From the IMG/VR virus record IMGVR_UViG_3300030419_004954, positions 1 through 64,000 of that record: a stretch of DNA of 64,000 nt; one strand, given 5' to 3'. The notes below the pieces were generated by a model that did not search any database, was not told the DNA's origin, and saw nothing but the letters and a program-made list of their open reading frames with translations. This stretch comes from a virus. The position numbers were made by a program, and so were the translations under genes. Positions 36,346-43,836 of the stretch are shown here, piece by piece (position 1 is the first letter of the stretch; each line of letters starts with the position of its first letter).

Positions 36346-39300
36346 ATGCTAATCGCACACATTTCAGACACACATATTAGAAACTTAAAATATCATTACG
36401 AATACCGACAGGCATTTGAAGATTTATATGATAAACTCAGAAACCAGAAGCCAGATATAATTGTACACACGGGCGACATAGCCCATACAAAAACTCAATT
36501 ATCACCAGAATACTTCGAGCTAACCTCGGAGTTTCTTGCTTCATTGGCTAATATTGCCCCGCTTTATGTGATCCTTGGAAACCATGATGGAAACCTTAAA
36601 AACTTCGAACGACAGGACGCTTTAACTCCAATCGTAGAGGCTTTGGATCACAAGAACATTCATCTCCTTAAAGATTCAGGCGAGACGTTTTTGGACAACG
36701 ATATTGTCTTAAACGTTCTTTCGGTTTTTGATAGAGAGAATTGGGTCAAGCCCACAGACAATTCAAAGATAAACATTGCGCTTTATCACGGATCTATTTC
36801 AGGTTGTGAAACGGGCCAAGGGTTTGTTATTTCGCATGGTGACGACACAGCGAACATCTTTAGCGATTTTGACTTTGCGATGCTTGGAGATATACACAAG
36901 CGTCAACAGATGGACACAGAGGGTCGTGTGTGGTATGCAGGATCAACCGTCCAGCAGAACTTTGGCGAATCCCTTCGTAAAGGCTATTTGCTTTGGAACA
37001 TTAGAACAAAAGACGATTGGGACATGGAGTTCCATGCGATCAGAAATCCTCGTCCATTCATCACAGTCAGACTAGAACAAGATGGGACACTGCCTGAGAC
37101 GCATGTGCCTCGTGATTCATATTTAAGAATTGTATCCAGTTACAATCTGCCTTTGACCAAACTTAGGCAAGCAGTATCAACTGCTGAGGCCAAGTGGCGC
37201 CCTCATTCAATTACTTATGTAAACAAAGGTGTTGCAGGGTCATCACAGAACCAAGGTATGCTTGCTGATGGTAGATTTGAGAATCTTCGAGATATAAACA
37301 TCCAAGAAGAAATGATAGAAGAATATCTTATTAATAAAGAACTTGATGATGGAGTTCTTGATAAAGTCTTGGAGCACAACCGACATTATAACCGCGTTGC
37401 TGAATCTCAAGAAGAGGTCTCTCGTAATGTAATATGGTCTGTAAAAGAGATGCAGTGGGACAACTTGTTTAACTACGGAGAGAAGAATAAATTAAGTTTT
37501 GAAAACCTCAACGGTATTGTTGGGATCTTCGGCAAGAACTATTCAGGCAAGTCATCAATTGTTGACTCTGCCCTTTACTCTCTATTCAACACCACTTCAA
37601 AAGGTGAGCGTAAAAATGTTCACATTATCAATCAAAATAAAGACAAAGCACGCGGTCGCATAGATATCCAAGTTGGAGACAATCTGTATAGAATTACTCG
37701 TAATCTGGCGAAATATGAAAAGAAACTGCGAGGTAAAACGACCGTCGAAGCGAAGGTGGAACTTGACTTTGCCGTTTATAATGGTGAGGAGTGGGAGTCT
37801 CTCAACGGGACATCTCGCAACCAGACCGATGCAAACATCCGGAGACACTTTGGTACAATTGAAGATTTTCTTTTGACCTCCATGGCTTCGCAGATGGACT
37901 CCCTATCTTTTGTAAAAGAGGGATCAACCAAACGAAAAGAGATTCTTGCAAAGTTTCTTGACCTTGATTTGTTTGACGCCAAGTTTAAATTGGCTAAAAA
38001 AGATTTATCAGAAAAAAAATCTGTTATTAAACATTTGCGTTCAATGAATTGGGATCTTGAGATTGGTAAAAAACAAGATATTCTTGATGATATTGAAATC
38101 GATATCAAAGAGAAGACTGAAAGGTGCAAAGAGATAGACATTGAATTAAAAACAATGATTGCTCAACTTGAAGAGATCAACGAAGCGATTGATGCAATTC
38201 CCGCAGAGATTATTGACATAGCCGATGTTAACAAACGGATTCAACAAAAGGAGAATCACACCGCATCACTGCTTACTAAAAACGCTTCTTTATCGTCGAA
38301 AACTTCTAACAATAGGCAAACTTTACAAGAGGTTATTGCCTTCGTCGATACATTTGATCTGAATGTGCTGTTAGAGGAAAAACAAAAGCATTCTGAACTA
38401 CTTGACTCTAAATTTTCAAATTCTTCGGACATTCGTGAAGCAGAGACCGAAAAGAAAAGATTACAGAAGAAAATTAAGATGCTGGACAGCCATGAGTATG
38501 ATCCTGATTGTAAGTTCTGTATTAATAACAAATTTGTTAAGGATGCAAAGAAAGCCGAGTCTGGCTTGAAGGACCTAAAAGGTCAGATGTCCAATCTGAA
38601 GATGCATGCCGAGAATATTGAGGGCAAACTATCTGAGTTAAACATTGAGGACATTGAAGAAAAGATTGCTTCTTATCACGAAGTTGTGTCTCGACGTGAC
38701 TCTTTACAAACAGAGATAGAGCGAGATGCATTACAATTAGAAAGCAACATCAAACAGATCCAGATTAACAATACGGCTCTTGATGGCTTGATTAACTCTC
38801 GGGACCTATATGAAGAAAACCGAGAAGCGATTGAGAACAAAGAGGCATTCCTTGCTAAGCGTGATGAATATTCTCGACTGAGAGCAAGATTAATTGGGGA
38901 GCAAAAGGATTGTGAAGCACAACTTCAAGAGTTTTATATTGAGAAAGGCTCAACCCAACAAGCCATCCAATCCTATGAAGAGCGCAAACAAGAACTCTCG
39001 TCCATAGAAAAAGAATTTATGGCTTTGGATTTATTTCTTCAGTGCATGCACCCGAATGGTATTGCGTACAATGTAATTCGTCAAATGCTTCCGGTAATTA
39101 ATGAAGAGATTGCTAAAGTTTTGACCTCTATTGTTGACTTTGAGGTATTCTTCGTGGACAATGGAAAGTCTTTAGATATTATGTTAAAACACCCAAAATA
39201 TGATGCTAGACCCATGTCTATGGGCTCTGGCGCAGAGAAGACACTATCCGCTATGGCTATCCGTCTTGCTTTGATTTCAATAACGAATTTGCCAAAATCG

Positions 39301-39495
39301 GAACTATTTATATTGGATGAACCAGCCACTGCTTTGGATCAAGAACATATGGATGGGTTTGTTAAGATGCTTGAGATGATTAAGTCTCAATTTAAGACCG
39401 TCTTGCTTATCTCTCACCTTGATTCTTTAAAAGATTGCGCTGACTTAACTATTGATATTCAAAAGAAAAAAGGATATGCGAGGGTAAATTTATGA
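36346..39495 (+). CDS. SbcD-SbcC (gp47-gp46) fusion recombination nuclease/ATPase
   Basis: The 1049-residue protein joins two enzymes that are normally separate. Residues 1-340 are an SbcD/Mre11-type phosphoesterase: SDTH (Asp8/His10), HTGDIAH (Asp44), LGNHDG (Asn79-His80-Asp81) and MLGDIHKR. From about residue 375 an SbcC/Rad50-type ATPase follows: Walker A GKNYSGKSS near 395, long coiled coils, a zinc-hook CKFC (Cys722/Cys725), the ABC signature MGSGAEKTLS near 960, and Walker B LFILDEPATALD near 987. In T4, gp46/gp47 resect DNA ends for recombination-dependent replication and host DNA breakdown. There is no internal stop or frameshift. It has its own promoter and overlaps the next gene by 4 bases. 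Confidence 0.95.
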   Translation: MLIAHISDTHIRNLKYHYEYRQAFEDLYDKLRNQKPDIIVHTGDIAHTKTQLSPEYFELTSEFLASLANIAPLYVILGNHDGNLKNFERQDALTPIVEALDHKNIHLLKDSGETFLDNDIVLNVLSVFDRENWVKPTDNSKINIALYHGSISGCETGQGFVISHGDDTANIFSDFDFAMLGDIHKRQQMDTEGRVWYAGSTVQQNFGESLRKGYLLWNIRTKDDWDMEFHAIRNPRPFITVRLEQDGTLPETHVPRDSYLRIVSSYNLPLTKLRQAVSTAEAKWRPHSITYVNKGVAGSSQNQGMLADGRFENLRDINIQEEMIEEYLINKELDDGVLDKVLEHNRHYNRVAESQEEVSRNVIWSVKEMQWDNLFNYGEKNKLSFENLNGIVGIFGKNYSGKSSIVDSALYSLFNTTSKGERKNVHIINQNKDKARGRIDIQVGDNLYRITRNLAKYEKKLRGKTTVEAKVELDFAVYNGEEWESLNGTSRNQTDANIRRHFGTIEDFLLTSMASQMDSLSFVKEGSTKRKEILAKFLDLDLFDAKFKLAKKDLSEKKSVIKHLRSMNWDLEIGKKQDILDDIEIDIKEKTERCKEIDIELKTMIAQLEEINEAIDAIPAEIIDIADVNKRIQQKENHTASLLTKNASLSSKTSNNRQTLQEVIAFVDTFDLNVLLEEKQKHSELLDSKFSNSSDIREAETEKKRLQKKIKMLDSHEYDPDCKFCINNKFVKDAKKAESGLKDLKGQMSNLKMHAENIEGKLSELNIEDIEEKIASYHEVVSRRDSLQTEIERDALQLESNIKQIQINNTALDGLINSRDLYEENREAIENKEAFLAKRDEYSRLRARLIGEQKDCEAQLQEFYIEKGSTQQAIQSYEERKQELSSIEKEFMALDLFLQCMHPNGIAYNVIRQMLPVINEEIAKVLTSIVDFEVFFVDNGKSLDIMLKHPKYDARPMSMGSGAEKTLSAMAIRLALISITNLPKSELFILDEPATALDQEHMDGFVKMLEMIKSQFKTVLLISHLDSLKDCADLTIDIQKKKGYARVNL

Positions 39496-39791
39496 GTTTA
39501 GAAGATATAAAAGACGAAGCAAAAGAAGCAGTAGCTTCTGTCGCCAAAGGTCGCATCCGTAGAGTTGCCGACAGCGTTGTTAAGGGCGTCGCCTCTTTGG
39601 GAAACAAAGGCGGCTTACTTGATACCATTCTTGGTAAAGTAATTTCTCGCAAATTGTTGGTATTTGGAACAGCCACTTACCTTCTTGCAACCGCTGGTCT
39701 TGATTCTGATACTTGGGGCTTGATCGCCATTGTTTACATTGGTGGCCAATCTGCTGTTGATACCATGAAGGCTTGGAGACACGGAAGATAG
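39492..39791 (+). CDS. Holin-like small membrane protein
   Basis: The 99-residue protein has a charged N-terminal helix followed by two hydrophobic stretches around residues 52-68 (LLVFGTATYLLATAG) and 72-88 (WGLIAIVYIGGQSAVD), then a basic end. The W-x2-IA-x2-YIGGQ-x-VD segment is one I associate with small phage holins. It overlaps the upstream recombination gene (ATGA) and is followed without a gap by a membrane-anchored coiled-coil protein. Holin function would be timed membrane permeabilisation. No endolysin is adjacent, so a lysis role is plausible rather than proven. Confidence 0.5.
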   Translation: MSLEDIKDEAKEAVASVAKGRIRRVADSVVKGVASLGNKGGLLDTILGKVISRKLLVFGTATYLLATAGLDSDTWGLIAIVYIGGQSAVDTMKAWRHGR

Positions 39792-40192
39792 TGACGCTGC
39801 TTGCAATCAAAAAGTACTGGGATCTGACTTGCTCTTTCTGCAAAAACTATTGGAGGGGCTTAGTAGTTCTCGGTGCTATGTTGGTTTGCATATTATACGG
39901 CAAGAAAGTTGAAAAGAGATTAAAACTTGATCGTGCAATGGCTTCGGCACAATGGAAAAAAGAAAAAAAAGCAATTGAAAAATCTTATGAGAATGAGATC
40001 CAAAAACGGCAAACCGCTAAAGAAACCTATGATAAAGCGATTCAGGCCGCAGAAGAGAAGAAAGCCACAGCGACCTCTGAACTTGAGAAGACAAAAGCCG
40101 AAGAAGTAAAGAGCTTGCTTAAGAAAGCACGAGAAGATGCAGACGAGATCGATCGCATTTTAAAACAACAGTTTAACATAGAGGAAATATGA
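39791..40192 (+). CDS. Membrane-anchored coiled-coil protein (i-spanin-like)
   Basis: I take GTG 39791, which overlaps the holin-like stop by one base and has GGAAG just upstream; a TTG at 39773 would add six residues. The 133-residue product has one N-terminal membrane segment (GLVVLGAMLVCILYG) and then about 100 residues of Lys/Glu/Ala-rich coiled coil. This is the layout of an Rz-type inner-membrane spanin, though other phage membrane proteins look similar. It overlaps the following exported protein by 4 bases. Together the three genes look like a lysis cassette. Assignment is from topology, not from a specific sequence motif. Confidence 0.45.
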   Translation: MTLLAIKKYWDLTCSFCKNYWRGLVVLGAMLVCILYGKKVEKRLKLDRAMASAQWKKEKKAIEKSYENEIQKRQTAKETYDKAIQAAEEKKATATSELEKTKAEEVKSLLKKAREDADEIDRILKQQFNIEEI

Positions 40193-40584
40193 TTTTACTA
40201 TTATTATGTTCGCTGGCTTACGGCGAACCACAATTCACCCAACTTGCGAAGGGTGAACCTGCTCCGTTTTCTGGTCGCTTGTTTAACGATGAAGCGGTAG
40301 CAAACCTAATTGTAGACCAAAAATCAATTGAAGAGGCTTGTTCGATCGAAGTTGATTTCGAATTGGACAAAGCACAAGCAAAATGGAACTATGATTATCA
40401 AATCATGCAGATTAGCCTTGAAGGCAAACTTGAGAGGGCAAACGCCGTAATTGAGTCACAATCACAAGAAATAGACTATTTAAGGAGTGAACATAAGCCC
40501 GCGAGAACATTTCTTTGGGTTTCAACTGGTTTTGCCGTTGGGACACTATCGTCGCTGGGGATATATCATTCTGTAAAGGACTAA
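40189..40584 (+). CDS. Exported/membrane protein with C-terminal TM helix
   Basis: The 131-residue protein begins MILLLLCSLAYGEPQ, a very short signal-like segment with a possible cleavage after AYG. It has a conserved-looking KGEPAPFSGRLFNDEA block, a coiled-coil middle with a single internal Cys, and a C-terminal membrane helix (FLWVSTGFAVGTLSSLGIYH). I have seen the APFSG-type start in phage proteins next to lysis genes but know no tested function. It may be a spanin partner or an assembly membrane protein. It overlaps the upstream gene by ATGA. Confidence 0.45.
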   Translation: MILLLLCSLAYGEPQFTQLAKGEPAPFSGRLFNDEAVANLIVDQKSIEEACSIEVDFELDKAQAKWNYDYQIMQISLEGKLERANAVIESQSQEIDYLRSEHKPARTFLWVSTGFAVGTLSSLGIYHSVKD

Positions 40585-40588
40585 CAAA

Positions 40589-41023
40589 ATGATCAAGGTA
40601 AGAATCTCAAAAGCCATAAAAAATATGATGGACATGGTTTGCCCAAAACCAACCCAAGATCTAGAATTAAATACAAAGAATAGAAACGCTGCTATACAAG
40701 CAAAACACATTCAGTATGGCCCGCTTAATTTATCAGACACTGCTTACTGGGACAGAGCAGCAGAACACTGGAATACAACACCAGAAGTTGCTAAGGAATC
40801 GAGATGTTCTAATTGTATAGCATTTGATATTTCACCAAGAATGCTTGAGTGTTTGCCGGGTCCTGTATCAGAACCAATCGAGGATGCCGATGGATATTTG
40901 GGATATTGCTGGATGCATCATTTTAAATGCCATAGTGCGAGAACATGTTATACATGGGCCGCTGGTGGGCCAATAAGCGAAGATAAGAATTCATACGAGT
41001 GGCAAAAGAAGTCGGAGGGATAA
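40589..41023 (+). CDS. Cys-rich protein, HiPIP-like spacing
   Basis: The 144-residue protein has six clustered cysteines in its second half: C73-x2-C76, C88, C107, C114 and C120. The segment RCSNCIAFDIS ... LGYCWMHHFKCHSARTCYTWAAGGP resembles high-potential iron-sulfur proteins, which use CxxC, a GYC and a final C-x-x-W to hold a 4Fe-4S cluster. The match is by eye and loose, and the extra cysteines could bind zinc instead. The protein is a recognisable uncharacterised phage family. TAATG couples it to the next small Cys-rich gene. Confidence 0.5.
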   Translation: MIKVRISKAIKNMMDMVCPKPTQDLELNTKNRNAAIQAKHIQYGPLNLSDTAYWDRAAEHWNTTPEVAKESRCSNCIAFDISPRMLECLPGPVSEPIEDADGYLGYCWMHHFKCHSARTCYTWAAGGPISEDKNSYEWQKKSEG

Positions 41024-41430
41024 TGTCGAAAGACCCAAACTACGTTGTTAAAATAGAACAAGCAATAGCCAAAAAATATGGTGAATCCACAGTTCAAAAC
41101 CCAAAGAAAACATGGACGGAAGAAAAAGACCAACAGTACTTTGACCAACTTAAGGAATTCTACCGAGGACAGAAACAAGAAGAGGATTACGACAAAAAAG
41201 AAGTAAATGGTGTTTTCATACCAAAAAAACTACTTAATAGTGATTCTAATCGTTCCTGTCCTGTTTGTTCTGTCTATACTACAAAAGCGCAAGACGATCT
41301 ATACTTCACAAAGTTTGATTGCTGCTTTAAATGTTATGTTCAATGGGTTGAGGGTCGAGAAGAAAGATGGAAAACTGGCTGGAGACCAAACAATGAAACT
41401 AACGACCAAACTCCTCAAAGAGATTATTAA
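41023..41430 (+). CDS. Zinc-ribbon-like small protein
   Basis: Taking ATG 41023 (TAATG overlap, GGAGGG just upstream) gives 135 residues. A longer frame from 40999 is possible but unnecessary. The N-terminal half is charged and helical. The C-terminal half has CPVC (79/82) and FDCCFKC (100/101/104), a four-Cys zinc-ribbon arrangement, then WVEGREERWKTGWRP. Such proteins could bind nucleic acid or act in assembly. Function is unknown. Its last 38 bases overlap the next gene in another frame. Confidence 0.5.
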   Translation: MSKDPNYVVKIEQAIAKKYGESTVQNPKKTWTEEKDQQYFDQLKEFYRGQKQEEDYDKKEVNGVFIPKKLLNSDSNRSCPVCSVYTTKAQDDLYFTKFDCCFKCYVQWVEGREERWKTGWRPNNETNDQTPQRDY

Positions 41431-41710
41431 AGAAGAACTTAATAACATGACCGAAAATGAAAGCCCAATATTACAGGTGGCCAAAGCGGTTGGTGTTCCC
41501 CAAAAAGGCGAAGAACTTAATGAAGGCTTTGAGGCCCTCGATTATTTGTCTAACCTACCACCAGAACAATTAGAGGCCATAATATCTTACGTTGTTAAGA
41601 TGATTGGCGGCGGAGCCGCTGCTATTGGTGGACTTGTTGCTGCTGATGCCGCAACTGACGGTGGCGAGAAAGTTGACACTCGCGACGATTTATATGATGA
41701 TGAGGACTAA
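41393..41710 (+). CDS. Small protein with LLKEIIKEEL tag and hydrophobic segment
   Basis: ATG 41393, with GGAGACC upstream, gives a 105-residue protein starting MKLTTKLLKEIIKEELNNM. An in-frame start at 41207 would read for 62 codons through the frame of the previous gene and is rejected. The amphipathic K-LLKEIIKEEL opening is a recurrent N-terminus in phage proteins of this type; a related start is seen at 48239. A Gly/Ala-rich hydrophobic stretch (IGGGAAAIGGLVAADAA) could cross a membrane. The end is acidic. It sits just before the packaging genes; function unknown. Confidence 0.5.
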   Translation: MKLTTKLLKEIIKEELNNMTENESPILQVAKAVGVPQKGEELNEGFEALDYLSNLPPEQLEAIISYVVKMIGGGAAAIGGLVAADAATDGGEKVDTRDDLYDDED

Positions 41711-41713
41711 GCA

Positions 41714-42250
41714 ATGAGCAGTACAACATTAGAAATTATTCAGGGCCTTGCCCAAGCCGCTTCAAAAGCATACGATGGATCACACGATCCTCGTTATAAT
41801 GATGACGGCAAAGAAAGATCCGCCGGACTTGCAAGAGAAGAGGGGCACCCTCTTATTGACCGTCGCGTCATTGATGGATTTAAGGTTCGCTTCTCCGGAC
41901 CAAACATGATCATTACATACCAAAGCGAGATCAAACTGAAAGATGTTTATGCTGGTGGTTTTGAAAATGAGATCAATCGAAGAATAAATGAAATTAAAAA
42001 GTTTCTACAAAAAGAATATAAAGCCATTACAGGGAACACTGTTACACTTACAACAGATGGCGAGGCAAAGGTTCTAGTCCAATCTTCTTCTCGTGTGCAT
42101 TCTTGGGTTCAAGCAACCCAGTACTACAAAATTGGTAAAGTTGATGCCGAAGGTATCCTTCAGCCATCTGAGCCAAGTGTTCGTGAGATCACACGAAAGT
42201 TTCTTGATCAAGCATCAAAGAAACGCCCGACTAACGATACAAGGAAATAA
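41714..42250 (+). CDS. Uncharacterised protein before the terminase
   Basis: The 178-residue protein has a helical N-terminus (LEIIQGLAQAASKAYDGS), then a basic/acidic alpha-beta body with FKVRFSGPNMIITYQSEIKLKDV split over two strands, and FLQKEYKAITG. Immediately preceding the terminase large subunit, with a 1-base overlap (TAATG at 42250), is a usual place for a small terminase subunit or head-completion factor, but I see no DNA-binding helix-turn-helix or coiled coil characteristic of gp16. I leave it unnamed. Confidence 0.45.
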   Translation: MSSTTLEIIQGLAQAASKAYDGSHDPRYNDDGKERSAGLAREEGHPLIDRRVIDGFKVRFSGPNMIITYQSEIKLKDVYAGGFENEINRRINEIKKFLQKEYKAITGNTVTLTTDGEAKVLVQSSSRVHSWVQATQYYKIGKVDAEGILQPSEPSVREITRKFLDQASKKRPTNDTRK

Positions 42251-43833
42251 TGGGATTTGAGTTATCAAAGAAAGAAATTGTAAAAGAAATTGTAAAATCG
42301 GGTAAAGATCCGGTTTACTTTATTAATACTTATTGCCGCATTTCGCATCCTCAAAAGGGTCTCATAAAATTTGATACTTTTCCATACCAAGACGATCTTC
42401 TCCAAGATTTTAATGATTTCCGTTTCACGGTTATCTTAAAGGCCAGACAGTTAGGCATCTCAACGATTACTGCCGCCTACATTGTCTGGCTCATTTTGTT
42501 TCACCGCGATAAGAACGTAATGGTGCTTGCAACCAAGTTTGCAACCGCTGCGAACCTCGTAAAGAAAGTAAAGGCAATCATGAAGAATCTGCCTGACTGG
42601 ATTCGTATCACCGACATCGCAATCGACAATAGAACTTCGTTTGAGTTGTCTAATGGGTCTCAAATTAAAGCATCGTCCACCTCTGGAGATGCTGGACGTT
42701 CGGAGGCCCTTTCGCTCCTCGTGATTGACGAGGCTGCTTTCGTTGATGGCCTTGACGAACTTTGGACTGCTCTTTATCCCACACTATCAACAGGTGGTCG
42801 CTGTATCGCACTGAGCACACCCAATGGTGTCGGTAACTGGTTTCATAAAACCTATGTTGACGCTGTGGACAACCAAAATGATTTTAAATCCGTAAATCTT
42901 CCATGGGATGTTCATCCCGAAAGAGACATGGCTTGGTTCAGAAATGAGACAAAAAACATGTCCAAACGGCAAATTGCCCAAGAGCTTGAGTGCAACTTCA
43001 ACTCCTCCGGTGAAACTGTTTTGCAGTCAGAGGACATGGAATGGGCGAACTCCTGCGTCTGCGATCCTATTTACAAGACAGGGTTCGACCGTAACTTCTG
43101 GATTTGGGAGAAATACCAAGATGATTCTAAATATTTGCTTGTTGCTGACGTTGCTCGTGGTGATGGAGCAGATTATTCTGTTTTTCATATCATTAAATTG
43201 GAGACCATGGAAGTCGTCGCAGAATACCAAGGAAAACCAACGCTAGACCACTACTCAGATATTTTATTTGATGCTGGTCGAGAATATGGAAGTTGTCTTC
43301 TAGTCGTTGAGAATAACGGCATAGGAATATCGGTTCTTGAGAAACTCATAAACAAAGAGTATCCAAATCTTTATTATTCAATTAAGGGATCACACGAATA
43401 CATAGAACAACATAAAGCAGAGTATGCCTCAAACTCCGTTCCGGGATTTACTAACTCATCGAAGACAAGGCCGCTTATTGTGGCTAAAATGGAAGAGTAC
43501 ATAAGAAACAGACTAATTACTGTTAGATCTTCGCGACTTTTTCATGAATTTAAGACTTTTATCTGGCACAACGGGAGACCACAAGCAATGCGCTCGTACC
43601 ATGACGACTTGGTTATGTCCTTATCTATTGCTTGCTGGGTGCGAGATACAGCGATAGAAGTAGACCAGAGAGACGTTGCCTATAAAAAGGCAATGATGGA
43701 TGGTATGTTTTTAAATTCAACTAAAATGAATACTGCTATTAAAGGGCAAGAAGGATACGACCAATCCTTCGAAGACAAGTATCGCGAACAATTACAGCAA
43801 AAGAAAGACTTTCTTTGGATTTATAAGGGATAA
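42250..43833 (+). CDS. Terminase large subunit (gp17-like)
   Basis: The 527-residue protein has both halves of a packaging motor. The ATPase has an adenine-side QDDLLQDF, a modified Walker A LKARQLGIST near residue 65, Walker B LLVIDEAAFVD near 157 and the coupling motif ALSTPNG. The RNase H-like nuclease has VADVARGDGADYS (first Asp near 300), LVVENNGIG (Glu near 354) and YHDDLVMS (Asp near 452). It docks on the portal and pumps and cuts concatemeric DNA. It is a little shorter than T4 gp17. No intein or intron interrupts it, although terminases often carry one. The portal gene follows 3 bases later. Confidence 0.95.
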   Translation: MGFELSKKEIVKEIVKSGKDPVYFINTYCRISHPQKGLIKFDTFPYQDDLLQDFNDFRFTVILKARQLGISTITAAYIVWLILFHRDKNVMVLATKFATAANLVKKVKAIMKNLPDWIRITDIAIDNRTSFELSNGSQIKASSTSGDAGRSEALSLLVIDEAAFVDGLDELWTALYPTLSTGGRCIALSTPNGVGNWFHKTYVDAVDNQNDFKSVNLPWDVHPERDMAWFRNETKNMSKRQIAQELECNFNSSGETVLQSEDMEWANSCVCDPIYKTGFDRNFWIWEKYQDDSKYLLVADVARGDGADYSVFHIIKLETMEVVAEYQGKPTLDHYSDILFDAGREYGSCLLVVENNGIGISVLEKLINKEYPNLYYSIKGSHEYIEQHKAEYASNSVPGFTNSSKTRPLIVAKMEEYIRNRLITVRSSRLFHEFKTFIWHNGRPQAMRSYHDDLVMSLSIACWVRDTAIEVDQRDVAYKKAMMDGMFLNSTKMNTAIKGQEGYDQSFEDKYREQLQQKKDFLWIYKG

Positions 43834-43836
43834 ATA

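Noticed and set aside
40999-41022. Longer start for the zinc-ribbon protein.
   Set aside because: The TAATG start at 41023 has GGAGGG upstream and fits the coupling style used throughout.
41207-41392. N-terminal extension of the 105-residue protein.
   Set aside because: It reads for 62 codons in an alternative frame through the upstream zinc-ribbon gene. ATG 41393 has a ribosome site and gives the typical LLKEIIKEEL start.
42250-43833. Intein or homing-endonuclease insertion in the terminase or other replication genes.
   Set aside because: All conserved motifs are in normal spacing in one frame, and no LAGLIDADG, HNH or GIY-YIG motif was noticed.
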